64,000 nucleotides of DNA from Sepioteuthis lessoniana (Eukaryota; Mollusca; Cephalopoda; Myopsida; Loliginidae). Positions within the stretch are counted from its first letter, which is position 1. Every line of letters begins with the position of its first letter. Below, in pieces: positions 31,524-42,450 of this stretch. The notes below the pieces were generated by a model. The model saw only the letters and a list, made by a program, of their open reading frames with translations. It ran no database searches and had not been told where the DNA came from. A program made the translations under genes and the position numbers. The stretch spans positions 35,769,938-35,833,937 of the forward strand of contig OY757939.1 in assembly GCA_963585895.1 (NCBI GenBank). The letters run 5' to 3'.

Positions 31524-33265
31524 TGAGGATTTCTTTTTTGGGTGTAAGAGCAAGAAAAAGAAGAAAAAAAAAAGAATATTCTCCTAAAAAGGCAAGAAGA
31601 AGAAATACAATTCTCCGAAGAAAAAGAAGAAGGAAATGAAGAAAAAATAGACTTCACCTAAAAAGGCAAGGCGAAGAAGAAGAGAAGAAAAAATAGACTT
31701 CACCCAAAAAGACAAGGCGAAGAAGAAGAGAAGAAAAAATAGACTTCACCTAAAAAGCGAAGGCGAAGAAGAAGAGAAGAAGAAATAGACTTCACATGAA
31801 AAGACAAGGCGAAGAAGAAGAGAAGAAGAAATAGACTTCACCTAAAAAGGGAAGGCGAAGAAGAAGAGAAGAAAAAATAGACTTCACCTAAAAAGGCAAG
31901 GCGAAGAAGAAGAGAAGAAGAAATAGACTTCACCTAAAACGGCAAGAAGAAGAAGAATTCTCATAAAAAGGGAAGAAGAATTTAAAAAAGGCATGAAGAA
32001 AAAGAAATAAAGTTCTATCAAAAGCGAGAAGAAGAAGAATTAAAAAAAAAGGCAAGAAGAAGAAGATTTCTCTTAAAAAGAGAAGAAGAAGAATTGAAAA
32101 AGGAAAGAAGAAGAAGAATTCAAAAAAAGCAAGAAGAAGATACTGAATTCTCCTAAAAAGGCAAGAAGAAGAACAAGAAAAAAAATTGCACCTGAAATAT
32201 TTGGAATAGAAGATGGAAAAATGCGGCAGGGCAGGAATAAAGAATATAGAAAAATCAAAAGAGAATTGAAACGACAAAAAAAAGAGTGTGGAAAAAAATC
32301 AGGACAAAAAGAAGAACGAGAGGAAAAATAAAAAGAACAAGAATAAAAAAAAAGCTGTGGAATATGGATGAAAATTGTGGGAAAAAAGAAAAGATGAGGA
32401 AAGAAGAAGAGGAAGGAAGAAGATGGAACAGGAACGAGAAAGAAAAGAGATCAAAAGATAGAGGGGAAATTTTATAAGATAACTCCAGATAGAATAAATC
32501 GAATAAGACAAAAGAAAAAAAAAATAAATGAATAAAAATAAGGAGGATTAAGAAAGAGTTCATGAAAGAAAGCAACCAGGAAGATGTTTTGAACTTACAA
32601 AAAAGATTTTAAAGGGAGATATCACCACCTGGACACATAAAAGAAAAAGAATAAAAAAAGAAAAAAACAAAGAAAAAGAAAGAATCGACATAAAAGAAAA
32701 AGAAGACAAAAATGAAATAAAAGAAAACGAAGAAATAGAACAATATAAAAAACTAAAGGAAAAACCGAGGTAAAAGAAGAAAAAGAAAAAAAACTGACAT
32801 AAAGAAAAAGAAAAGAACTTGACGTAAAAGTAAAGGAAGAAAATGAAAAAAAAAAAATACCGTAAAAGAAAAAGAAAAAAAGAAGAAAAAAAGAAAAGAC
32901 GTTGTTTTATACATTTATTAATAGTAATAAGAAAAAATTGACATAAAAGAAAAAAGAAAAGAAAAATTGGCTTAAAAGAAAAAGAAAAGAAAAAAAATTG
33001 ACGTAGAAGAAAAAGAAAAAAATAATATAAAAGAAAAAGAAAAAACTGACATAAAAGAAAAAAAAAGAAAAGGATTTGATATAAAATGAAGGAAAAAAAA
33101 TCGGTTAAAAAATAAGAGAAAGAAAAGAAAAAAGAAAGGAAATAGTAGAAAATTAAAAAAATTGACCAACAAGTAAAAGTAAAATAAAAAAAAGCAAAAG
33201 AAAAAAACTGACCTAAAAGAAAAAAGAAAAAATGAAGTTGAAGAATAAAGAAGAAGAATAAAAAA
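31380..33265. repeat. 1.9 kb polypurine block
   Basis: Nearly pure A/G on the plus strand, with GAAGAA, AAAAGA and AGGAAG words. The minus-strand Phe/Leu/Ser frames are artefacts. It contains the ordered 46-bp repeat listed separately. Confidence 0.93.
31648..31945 (+). repeat. 46-bp tandem repeat, about 6.5 copies
   Basis: Unit begins TAGACTTCACCTAAAAAGGC and continues with AAGGCGAAGAAGAAGAGAAG plus A-rich filler. Copies start at 31648, 31694 and then every 46 bp, with few substitutions. Confidence 0.92.
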
Positions 33266-33397
33266 GAAGAAAACCTCGTTTTATGTATTTATTAAGAATG
33301 ATTGCTCTAACGAAGCACACGATGTCTACGTCAAAAACATTATCGACCGTAAATAATGAAGACAGGAGAAAGAAAATACAACTTGAATCACAAAATT

Positions 33398-33434
<37 letters not shown>

Positions 33435-33714
33435 TTTCAATACGGTGTTTGTCCGAGAAGTATCCAGCTAATTTGAATATCCTGACAATTCATTTTTCAC
33501 GTCTTTTTTTTTTTTTTACAAATCATCGCAATTCTTATCCCACAACATCTGTCATCCCTATCCGTTACCGAACAGATTGTATTTCCTTTGACTTTCTGGC
33601 GTTTCTCGTTAACATTTTTTTCTCCTGACGAAACATTAAACAGTGATTATACAGCCCTGATGATGGTTGCATAGACCGATTCATAAGCAATTTCGTACAA
33701 AGAATACATCATTT
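33266..33714. other. spacer with (TTTA)n
   Basis: Contains (TTTA)n at about 33395-33437 and otherwise unrecognised sequence. Confidence 0.6.
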
Positions 33715-33925
33715 GAAGAAGAAGAGAAAACGGAAAATAGAGAGAGAGAGAGAGGGGGAAGAAGAGAAAGAAAAAAGAAAAAGTAAAAGAACAAGCAATA
33801 AGAGAAAAAAAAAGGAGAAATAGAAAAAAAGAGAGAAGTGAAAGAAAAAGCAAAAAGAGAAGAAGAAAAAGAAGAAAAAAAAAAGAAAGAAAAAAGAAAA
33901 GAAAAGAAAAGAAGAGGCAATTGTT
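33715..33925. repeat. polypurine tract
   Basis: A/G-only on the plus strand with GAGAGAGA and AAAAGA runs. Confidence 0.9.
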
Positions 33926-34076
33926 TGAGAGTTTAGTCGACACACTTTTGAATTTTGATTGCTGGTCTATAAAAGACAAAATAAAAACCACAACAACCCT
34001 CTCAAAAAATTGAAAGAAAAGTCGAATCGATTGTCTTCATTTCCTGAAATATGACCAAAAATTTCTCGGCTTGTCT

Positions 34077-34265
34077 CTAAACAAATTTACGAACAGCATA
34101 TACTACAGATAAACCCGCAAAAACCCCTTCCTTCCATCCCTTGGCATCAATCCTAGCCCCATGAAAAAGCAATGGCGAAAGATATTTGTCGATTCCAGAA
34201 CCTAAAAGTAAGATTTGGCGCGGGGAAAAGTGACGCAAAATAAAGAAGACATTTTCAATGAACAT
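34077..34265 (-). other. possible terminal exon (weak)
   Basis: A minus-strand frame ends in FHGARIDAKGWKEGVFAGLS and VVYAVRKFV, which is hydrophobic and not low-complexity. A TTTTAG/G acceptor-like site lies about 60 nt into it (near 34205). I recognise no family and no AATAAA follows closely. It may be chance. Confidence 0.15.
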
Positions 34266-34279
34266 AAGATCAGAGAACA

Positions 34280-34658
34280 GATGTGTTTGATAGTAAGATC
34301 AGAGGTAAACTGAATCCACTTGAGCTGGCGGCTTGGGACTGACTTGAATTAATTGTACAGAACTTTCTTGGATCTCGTTGAACTGAAAACTATGATGATT
34401 AAATAAACAATTTACTGAGAGCGTATAAAAGAATTTGATGTTTTATATCTTTAAAATGATCTTGTAAAAGCAGTGTCAAAGAATCGGCGTAGATTTCCCT
34501 ACCTAAAACTACTGTTGGTTTCAGAGGAAGACGACACAATACAGAGATCAAAATTTGATGACTGATCGCAATTTACGAGGAGGAACAGTGTATTTGTGTC
34601 GTTATCTTGAATATGAGTGGAGGAGCACTGTAAAGAGTGCAACTCCCAGGTCCACTCT
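34280..34658. other. unassigned stretch
   Basis: No motif or repeat family is recognised. Confidence 0.4.
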
Positions 34659-34659
34659 G

Positions 34660-34830
34660 GGCGTAACAGGTATCGTCAGAGGAAATAGCGACCCGAGTTC
34701 AAATGTTGGATGTGGTTGTTTGTATTTTATGTTCCAATACTCATAGGAAATATATGAATCCAATTGTTTGTTCTCCTTCAAGTTATAGGGCAGATTCAGC
34801 TCTTTAATCTTGGTAGGGCTGTGACGGAAA
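34660..34830 (+). repeat. SINE-B copy, 3' truncated
   Basis: Head with GAGTTCAAATGTTGGATG box B region, then TATGAATCCAATTG, TTATAGGGCAGATTCAGC and CTTTAATCTTGG. Joined to the next repeat at about 34830. Confidence 0.68.
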
Positions 34831-34844
34831 TTCAGGATTTCTTT

Positions 34845-35045
34845 TTTATCATTAAAAGTTTTCTGACTACTGTCTTCATCTTTATTTCTACAACGTTTCC
34901 GCCGATATGTCTTCTCCAGGCTTCTTGAGGTGTTTGTCGAACACGGGAACCGTCACGGAACTTCGAACTACGTCCTTTATTGAATCCACGGGGGTCGCCT
35001 TTTCTGATTCCGTTTGCAATAATCGGGTACAAGTGTTTCCTCGAT
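34845..35045 (-). repeat. hammerhead-like dispersed repeat, copy 1
   Basis: Minus-strand core 34929-34894: CTCAAGA, then AGCC...CGGC pairing, then GGAAACGTTGTAG. The 3' side AAGATGAAGACAGTAGTCAG and the 5' side (a CGTCACGGAACTTCGAAC block on the plus strand) are shared with 41905-42056. The first box is CTCAAGA rather than CTGAAGA. Confidence 0.55.
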
Positions 35046-35174
35046 ATGGAGTTATTTCAAAATGTTTTCTTCAATATGGGGTTATTCCAGATTTCCTTAA
35101 TATGAGATTGTTCCATAATATTGTCCTTAAATTGCTTAGAAAAGAAATTATGCCTTTAATTTAAATCATTTAAT

Positions 35175-35800
35175 GTATTTTGCTTTGGTTTGGTTTGGTT
35201 TTATGGCATATCAACCTTTGTGCGTTATTTAATGCCAAATCCTCCTTACACGTATATATTACAAAGATGATTTGTAAATGCGTTGTTTGTCAGTAACATT
35301 TTTAGATGAGCCTGAGAGCATTTTATTTGCACACAGTCAAATGGTTCCAAGGATTTCTATGTAATACCAATGATTCAATTTAAGCACACAGTGAAAAAAT
35401 TTCAAGTATTGCTATTCATCATTAATAATACTATTCAACATTATTCATTTTCACACATTTAAATGGTACCAAGTATTGCTATGTATCCCTAATAATCCAA
35501 TTAATCAGCAGTCATTTGTTTACACACAGTTAAATGATCAAACAGTTCTATTTCAAATAACGCAATTTAGTATAAGTCATTTATTAGCACACAGTTTGAA
35601 TTTTAAAGTTCTATTTGACCTATAGATAGGACCCTACCAGATGCTACCACTCCTGTTCAGAAATGACCTGGGAGTAATGAGAACATGTATTCCACGTTCC
35701 CTAAATCTCCAAGACTAGAGCCTCGCAATCATGTGCGGAACACTCGTTGAAGAGATGCAATCAATGTATTCGACAACCCCAGTTACTGGGATAATCTATT
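35175..35800 (-). repeat. Repeat-E copy
   Basis: Tail GGTTTGGTTTTATGGCATAT then GCGTTATTTAATGCC. At least five internal units (CACACAGTTAAATGATCAAA and similar) follow. Then AGATAGGACCCTACC, and a head fragment GAAGAGATGCAATCAATG. Confidence 0.85.
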
Positions 35801-36009
35801 TTGTTTCAGGTTTATTTTATAAAGTCAGAATATTCACCAATTAGATAAAACATGTTTAGTGTATCATCTGTTTTTAGTTATTTACTGCTAAATGAAACAA
35901 AAACCCTAAGTGAACCTCGTCTGTAAGCGCTAATTCCATAATCTTTCTCCTGGGTTAGTACAGCAACTAGTTGCACTGAAAAAAATCAATAAAGACAGAA
36001 AATATAACC

Positions 36010-36500
36010 TTACAACCTCGGCTGAGGTTGAGGCTGTAGAATACGTCAATAATGTCTCTGTTAAGGGGTAAGAATTCCCCCTCCCAACAACTGTCCAGGA
36101 TATGAAACTAAAATATCTGATGGTAAGGCTGCACTTCTGAAGCTTTGGGGGAATTTGAAGTATCTCTTCATTGCCATTACTCACCGGTCCACTCTGACCC
36201 GGAGTGGTAGAACCTATTAGACCGCCTCCTATGGGTCAAATAGAAATATTTTATCATTTCCTATAATTGAAACCATTTAACTGCGTGCAAACAAATGACT
36301 GATGTTAAATTGAATTATAAGTATTACGTAGCAATAGTTGGAAGCATTTAACTGCGATCAAATGACTGAATAGTGATGCGTAAAATTCCTATTGATAACA
36401 AAAACATTTTAAACCATTTAATTGAGTGCAAATGAGGGCTGGTTCGTTTTAAAATAATGTTACCGACAAACTATTTCATTTTCAATTTATATATATATAT
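36010..36500 (+). repeat. Repeat-E copy, 5' part
   Basis: Head CGGCTGAGGTTGAGGCTGTA, AAATATCTGATGGTAAGG, CTCCTATGGGTCAAATAG, then three units. It is interrupted at a TA tract by the TIR element at 36511; the tail resumes at 37180. Confidence 0.82.
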
Positions 36501-36510
36501 ATATATATAT

Positions 36511-37171
36511 GATGCAGAAGAAAAATTCAAAATAATTTTTCAAAATATTTTTTTGTCTGATTAGTCCAATTTTTGAAAATACGTATCAAATCTAAATTTT
36601 TGTGATGAGCTCTAGTACTTTTTCATTTAAATTCAGCCCAATATGAGCGAGCCATAAAAGAATCTATGATTTGCTTAACGCCGAAACCAAGCTAAAGTTT
36701 CTTTGTAAATAAAGCAAAACATTTTTTAATAGCAAAAGGGCTTTTTAATGAAAAAGGTGTGAGTAGGATTGAACAAAAAACGAGAAAGTTTTTTTTTTAA
36801 CTTCTCTCGCTACGGCAAAAAATAAGGACCCCCACTACGACCATGAAAAAGCGCACTAATGAATTGAAAGTCCATGAGAAGACTGCGAGGAAAGTAATTA
36901 AACAAGATTCAAGCCCAGACCTTAACCCCACTTGACTACGCTACATGGGGCGTGTTAGAAAACAAAACAAATTTAACTTCCCATCCAAATATTGGTTCAC
37001 TTAAGACTCCTATTGAGGAGGAATGGAAAAGCGTATTGATACAATAAAAGAAAAGTAGCGGCCATATTGAGTAAATTTATTGTCCTTATTTTCTAAAATT
37101 AAAATTAATGTTGTTTTATAATAGAGTCTTTTATTGTAATACTAGAATATTCCTAATTTTGCTTCTGCACC
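36511..37171 (+). mobile_element. internally deleted Tc1/mariner-type TIR element
   Basis: Inverted ends GATGCAGAAGAAAAATT (left) and AATTTTGCTTCTGCACC (right). Inside, NELKVHEKTARKVIKQD (an HTH of the transposase N-terminus) is joined directly to SPDLNP plus DYATWGVLENKTNLTSHPNI (the end of the catalytic domain, shifted by one base). The middle of the gene is missing. The lineage differs from the other mariners here. Confidence 0.8.
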
Positions 37172-37179
37172 TTGTATAT

Positions 37180-37237
37180 AAGAAGGATTTGCTAATAAAA
37201 AAGCTACAAGAGTTGATATACCATAAAAACCAACCAA
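37180..37237 (+). repeat. Repeat-E tail displaced by insertion
   Basis: GAAGGATTTGCTAATAAAAA, then GAGTTGATATACCATAAAAA and (CCAA)n. This is the 3' end of the copy begun at 36010. Confidence 0.78.
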
Positions 37238-37239
37238 CC

Positions 37240-37920
37240 AACCTTATAAAAATAACAATTACTTGAATGGAGAATTGAAGATTTGTTTTCATGAAGTAAG
37301 TATTTAAATTTTGACGGTGAATATATTTTATTTTTTGAGAAAAACTTAGGACAGTGATTCAATTTGTGTTAAGGCTAACATTGCCTTTTTGCGAGAAAGT
37401 CCAGGTTGGCAACAATACTATCACAGCCAAAAATAACTATGAAAGTCATGAACAAAATGATTGCTATTGAAAAGAAAAGAAATAAAAGTGATTATTAAAA
37501 ATATTGGTCGAAAAAGAATAACAAAACGGTCTTTTATTTTCAATGTTTTTTTACACTATGAATATATATAAATATATATGTGTAAAACAGCTCAACTCAA
37601 TTTCGAACACAGTGTGCGAATTTCATACACCGTACCATTAACGACAAGACCATCCTCAACTTCATATATCCGTTACTCAAGATAAAAACAAAGAAATGTG
37701 TGCATCAATAATTCTTACTTTCGTCGCCATCTTGTAAGGCGGTTATATCCGGTCGAATCAATGTCCGCCATTTTACAGCGATTGTTGTTCCTTACATTTG
37801 ATTTTTGCAATTGTTAAGGAAATGGCCGCTTCATTTAATTTGAATGTTCCTCTTACAAAACCAAGTTGGCAGAGTTGATTTGAGTGTACAATGTTTCTTA
37901 AGAAAACTGAGTAACTCTGA
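37240..37920. other. unassigned stretch
   Basis: Contains CGCCATCTTG (37728) and CCGCCATTTTAC (37767), which look like YY1 sites. No gene is recognised. Confidence 0.35.
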
Positions 37921-38440
37921 ATAGTGTGAGACAAAACGAAGAAAAAGAAGGATAGACGTCGAGAAAGGCAAAAAAAATGAGAAGAAGAAGGCAAAAAAAA
38001 TACTCAGTGTTGAAAACAAGAAAAGGTAGAAAGAAGAATGAAATGGAAGAAAAATGCTGAAAGGAAAAGAAACAATAAAAAATACATAAGAAGAAGGAAG
38101 AATAGGCAACATATCGCAATAAAATTGGCAGAAGATTTTTTTAAATGGAAGAAAGCAGACGAAAGAGAAAATTTAAAAGAGAAAAAGAAAAAAAGAAAAA
38201 AAAGAAAAAAAGATCTGAAAAAGCAAAAAGAAACAGAACAATTTTTTTAAAGACCTGACAAAGAATGAATGGCGTAAAGATGAAGATAAAAATAATGAAG
38301 AAAAAAAAGAAAAAATAAATGAAAACAGAAGGCAAAAATTTTAAAACAAAAAAAAGAATGAAAGGTAAAGAAAGAAAAATGAAAAAGAAAGAAAAACGAA
38401 TAACGAAAACGAAGATAGAAAGAAAAAGGAGTGAGATGAC
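37921..38440. repeat. polypurine tract
   Basis: A/G-dominated on the plus strand for about 500 bp. Lys/Glu-rich plus frames and Phe/Leu-rich minus frames follow from the composition. Confidence 0.88.
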
Positions 38441-38444
38441 ATTT

Positions 38445-38700
38445 TCAACAAATGATTTGATGGTTTCAAGTATTCCTATCTAACAGGAATAATTCTATTA
38501 TTAATCATTTGTTTGCACACAGTTAAATGGGTTCAAGTATGGCTATTTAACATTAGTGATTCTATTTATCAAGTATTCCTATCGGATATGAATCCTTTGC
38601 ACACCTCTGCATGGTTTCAAATAACTGAAAATAATTATCGTTCGTAAATGATTGAACATTTCTCTTCGATTCATACATAGGACTCTAACAGGTACAACCA
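38445..38700 (-). repeat. Repeat-E fragment
   Basis: Reverse internal units (GGTTTCAAGTATTCCTATCT) and AGGACTCTAACAGGTACAAC. It meets a forward copy at about 38703. Confidence 0.7.
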
Positions 38701-38702
38701 CT

Positions 38703-39150
38703 TCGGCAGCTCAGTCAGCTGGGGTTGTAGAATACGCCTACTGCATCTTTGCAGAGGGGTAAGACACTCCCATTGAGCGTTCTGGTATGACACTAAAATA
38801 TGTGATGGTGAGGCTCTAATCCTGGAGGTGGAATACTTCTTTGTTGCCATTACTCCCAGCCCCACTCTGACCCGTAGTGAAAGTATTTATTAGGTTCATA
38901 TCAATGGATAATATAGAACTTGTAATCATTTATTATGCTTGAAATCGTTTATGTTAATAAATTATATAAAAATGAATTATTAGTATTGCATAGCAATACT
39001 TGAATCCATTTAACTATGTACAAACAAATGAGATCTTGTTCGTTTGAAAAATAAACTTACCCATAAACTGTTAACTTAAAGATCATATATCCTGAATGTT
39101 TAAATAGGATTTGATATCAAATAACCATGAAGGGTTGATATGCCAATAAA
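38703..39150 (+). repeat. Repeat-E copy
   Basis: Head CAGTCAGCTGGGGTTGTAG, ATCTTTGCAGAGG, AAATATGTGATGGTGAGG, one unit, and tail GGGTTGATATGCCAATAAAC. Confidence 0.82.
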
Positions 39151-39224
39151 CGAAATGAACTATTCAATTTCTATCTATCTATCTATCCATCAATCTATCT
39201 ATCTCTTCTCACAGCACAGACCCA

Positions 39225-39655
39225 CGCACACACACACTCTGCAGAGGCGTAAGACTCCCCCAACAAGTATCCTGGATATGACATAAAACAATCTGATGAT
39301 GATGATGATGAGGTTCCAGTAATGCTGGAGGTTGGAGAAATGCAGAGTACCCCTTCATTGCCATTGCTCCCAGGTCCACTCAGGCCCAGAGTAGTAGCAT
39401 CTGATAGGGTCCAATCTATGGGTCGAATAGAACTGAGCTGTTTACGTATACTTAACTGAATTGTTTGAAATAGAACTCTTTTTGACATTGAAACTGTGTA
39501 CTTACGCTAAACTAAATCGTTTTAAATGGGACGGTTTTGGTATTTAACTGTGCGTAAACAAAAAAGCTGTATTGATACTAAGCTTGTTTGAAACTTATGA
39601 AAATGACTTAATTCGGTGTTAAATGACCCAAAAGTGTTCATATGCCAACCAACCA
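39225..39655 (+). repeat. Repeat-E copy
   Basis: Head partly replaced by (CA)n, then CTCTGCAGAGGCG, AACAATCTGATGATGATG (an ATG triplet expansion), CCAATCTATGGGTCG, three units, and a tail ending CATATGCCAACCAACC. Confidence 0.82.
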
Positions 39656-39712
39656 ACCAACCAGCACACACTTCATTGCTATAACTCTTAGTTATATATA
39701 TATATATATATA

Positions 39713-40589
39713 CGAGGATCATTAAATAAGTTTCCAGACTTTTTTCGTATGGGCACTTTTATTGATAGTACACATATGAAACTCTAGTCCCCTCCCAAGT
39801 AATCTCCTCCGGCTGCAATACACTTGTGCTGTTCCAACAACTTCTAGAAGGATCCATGGAAGTCCTCTTGTGTGAGCATGTCAATGAACTTCGTTACACC
39901 CTCTTTCATCTCCTCAATTGTCTCATAACGACAGCCTCTGAGCTGAAGGAATAACCAAAAGTCTAGACTATAGGGAGGGTGAGGAACTGTCTTGATGCCC
40001 ATCTTGGTCAAATAGTCTGTGACAAGGATGGAGTTGTGGATTGGTGCATTGTCCTGCTGGAAATGCCACTGACCCGATTTGAAGAGTGCTGACCTCTTCC
40101 CTAGGAATCTCTTGCTGAACTCCCTTAAAACCTCAACATAGTAACCCTAACCCTAATCCTTTGGCCAATCAAGTCTGGTGTATTGACTCCCTTACTCCTC
40201 CCACACCTCTCATTATCTCTCACAGACTCCCTGGCTTCCTTAAATCTCTTATGCCACTCAAAAACCGATGCTCGATTCATGCAAGATGGTCGAAAAGCAG
40301 TCTAAAGCATTCCATACGTTTCTGTGGCATTTTTCCAAGTTTAAAACAGAATTTTATTGCATGTCGTTCTTCTAAAGTGTCCTCACATCCAGATTACATT
40401 TTGCAATTCACCAGCTGTGACAATCAGGCTTTAGTATGGTGTATTCGAATTCCTGCTGTAGCTGTTCATTTAAACCTGAAATCATAAAAATTTGTCAGTC
40501 ATCTAAGATGTATAGCAATAACAGTGAATTTTCAAGAGTCCACAACAATTTTAAATGCCTATACAAAAAAGTCTGGAAACTTATTAATG
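39713..40589 (-). mobile_element. internally deleted mariner derivative, copy 1
   Basis: Same family as 12326-13619, in reverse. The left end follows TA (39711-39712) and reads CGAGGATCATTAAATAAG. The right end is truncated (GTCTGGAAACTTATTAATGG) and fused to Repeat-E. The transposase keeps its C-terminal third and N-terminal DNA-binding third. The middle, including the first catalytic Asp, is absent and replaced by AACCCTAACCCTAATCC (plus-strand sense, about 40144-40160). Confidence 0.85.
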
Positions 40590-40790
40590 GCCCCACTACT
40601 GGTCCAGGTCTGAGGGAATCTGAGAGTTATATCAATGAAGGGCTACTCCACATTTCCCAAAGCTCCAGGAATAGAGCCTTATCATCAGATGTATTAATGT
40701 AATGTCTAGGATAATCGTCGGGGCGAGGTCTTACCCCTTTGCAAAGACCCAGTTGGCGTTTTCTACAGCCCTTGCCGAGTGAACGGAGAA
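40590..40790 (-). repeat. Repeat-E fragment
   Basis: GGTCCAGGTCTGAGGGAATC, then CAATGAAGGGCTACTCC, CATCAGATGTATTAATG, and head CCTTTGCAAAGACCCAGTTG. Confidence 0.65.
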
Positions 40791-41392
40791 TTTAAAAAAG
40801 ACATTGAAGATAGAAATTAATATAGGAGGTAATAAAAAAAAATCGCTGAAGTGACAGTAACGAAATTGTTTGGCATCAAACCCAACAAAACTGGATGGAA
40901 AAGAAGTCAAGACAAGATACCTTTCAGTCACATCTTAATTGTTTTCACCTGCCTATACAGTTCTTTCATAACTGCAGAATAATCCGACAATATATATATA
41001 TATATATATATATGAAATTTAGCGAGAAAGAAGCTTAATCTTCTCAAATAAAAAGAACCTTAGTACAAGAGAAGGAAGAAAAGGTAAAGAAGGTTTTATT
41101 TCACGCTTGGCCGACGGGCCATTAAATAAAGAATCTGTTTGTAAACACACACACACACACAACCAAATACAAAACATGAAGAAAAAAAAAAACGACAAAT
41201 AATGCTTGTGCGCATGCGTTGGCAAAGTTCTTTCTTTCTTTTTGGCGGGAATGAATGGTAGCTATCATTCACTTCGTTGGCCTTGTTATCTGCTTTCCAG
41301 CGTCGATTGCCATTGAGTGGTAGTAGATAGACAATAATGATTGCTCTTGATTTGAATCGGAAAAGTCAAGGCAACAAAGGCAGATGTCAGGT

Positions 41393-41395
<3 letters not shown>
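40791..41395. promoter_or_regulatory. candidate promoter-like cluster (weak)
   Basis: Near 41209-41250, a TGCGCATGCGTTG word (NRF1-like) is followed within 30 bp by TTTTTGGCGGGAATG (E2F-like). The rest of the interval holds (TA)n at 40991-41013 and (AC)n. No exon is recognised nearby, so this is only a motif observation. Confidence 0.2.
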
Positions 41396-41396
<1 letters not shown>

Positions 41397-41435
<39 letters not shown>

Positions 41436-41446
41436 ACACACACACA
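41397..41446. repeat. (CA)n microsatellite
   Basis: About 24 CA units with one TACA interruption. Confidence 0.95.
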
Positions 41447-41738
41447 TGAAATAGAGCATATACATAGGCATACATATGTATTAAAGACAGAAAGAAGAAT
41501 TCAGGTATAAAACAAGAAAAAACAGAAAAAAGGTAGAAACTAACGAAAAAAAAAAAAAGAATATGATACAGATAAATTGATGCGAAAAGTTTGAGATGGA
41601 TAAATACGACGAGAAGAGAAGCGGATAGATAGATAGATAGATGGATAGATAGACTGAGACATATGAATTCACAGATAAAGAGACAGATTAATACATACAT
41701 AAATATGAACAGGTTGAGATAGATAAATAAATATGATT
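41447..41738. other. purine/GATA-rich spacer
   Basis: A short GATA array at 41625-41652 and A-rich sequence. No gene seen. Confidence 0.5.
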
Positions 41739-41740
41739 TC

Positions 41741-41810
41741 GTTTAATTTCTTTGTTTAATAGCATGTAAAATTTCGAGGGTTATCCAATGTAAAATCTAC
41801 CCTTCTATTG
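41741..41810 (-). repeat. SINE-D tail fragment
   Basis: TTCGAGGGTTATCCAATG preceded by AATAGCATGTAAAA matches the shared SINE-D/Repeat-E tail in reverse. Confidence 0.5.
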
Positions 41811-41904
41811 TAAAGATATGGACAGGCTTAAATAGAAATATGTGAGTAGGCTTAGATAGATACATAGATGTGAATAGATCGATATTGAAAGATATTTGTC
41901 TAAT

Positions 41905-42056
41905 ATTGTTATATTTACAACGTTTCGGCCTTCTTCATGTGTTTCTTGTCCAAATCGGGAGCCCGCACAGAACTTCGAACCGAACCCTTTATTTTTTCCA
42001 CTGAAGTATATTGTTCTAATTTCTTTAACCATAACAGGAGGTACAAGTGTTAAGCT
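41905..42056 (-). repeat. hammerhead-like dispersed repeat, copy 2
   Basis: Minus strand reads ATGAAGAAGGCCGAAACG then TTGTAAATATAACAATATTA. The plus-strand block GAACTTCGAAC...CCCTTTATT and the 3' GGTACAAGTG are shared with 34845-35045. The stem is reduced to GGCC with no loop, so no hammerhead could fold here. Confidence 0.55.
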
Positions 42057-42150
42057 ATGGTAAGTAATGTTATTTTTACCTCAAGTCAGGATTGAACCTG
42101 AAACCTCTAGTAGATTTCACAAACCAAACCGTTATGCAACATGTCGAGCT
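42050..42150 (-). repeat. tRNA-headed SINE fragment (unnamed)
   Basis: On the minus strand, GCATAACGGTTTGGTTTG (box A region) and GGTTCAATCCTGAC (box B) precede TTGAGGTAAAAATAAC. A related body lies at 42345-42450. Confidence 0.6.
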
Positions 42151-42204
42151 GGACAATTCACAATGAATATTTCGGACTTAAGAATCTTATGTTTATATCA
42201 ACAC

Positions 42205-42340
42205 TTTGAATTGGTCAAATGGTTAGAGTGTTCGCCAATGGCCCTGGAGACCGGGATTCAATATCAGGTTGAGTCTTAAAAAAAGACTAAAAAATGGTAC
42301 TTGATACCTCCTTGCTTAACACTCAGCATTATAAGGTAAC
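42205..42340 (+). repeat. SINE-A copy, 3' truncated
   Basis: ATGGTTAGAGTGTTCGCCAA, box B GGGATTCAATATC (diverged), TTAACACTCAGCATTATAAG, ending at GGTAACGTATCAG against the next fragment. Confidence 0.83.
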
Positions 42341-42344
42341 GTAT

Positions 42345-42450
42345 CAGTGTTTTGCTATAGTAAGTATTTCTGGTTATTTTTACCTGAAGTCAGGATTTAA
42401 CCAGCAACCTCTAAATGATTTCACTTGGAAGTTCTTTAATCAAACGCATA
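42345..42450 (-). repeat. second fragment of the unnamed tRNA-headed SINE
   Basis: TTTTGCTATAGTAAGTATTT, then TTTTTACCTGAAGTCAGGAT and CAACCTCTAAATGATTTCAC, matching 42050-42125. Confidence 0.55.

Noticed and set aside
39180-39240. CTATCTATC and CACACA runs as a functional regulatory site
   Set aside because: Ordinary short microsatellites at the truncated head of a Repeat-E copy.
40144-40160. AACCCTAACCCTAA as an interstitial telomere
   Set aside because: It is only about two units, sits exactly at a mariner deletion joint, is partly native transposase sequence and recurs at the same joint at 57.29 kb.
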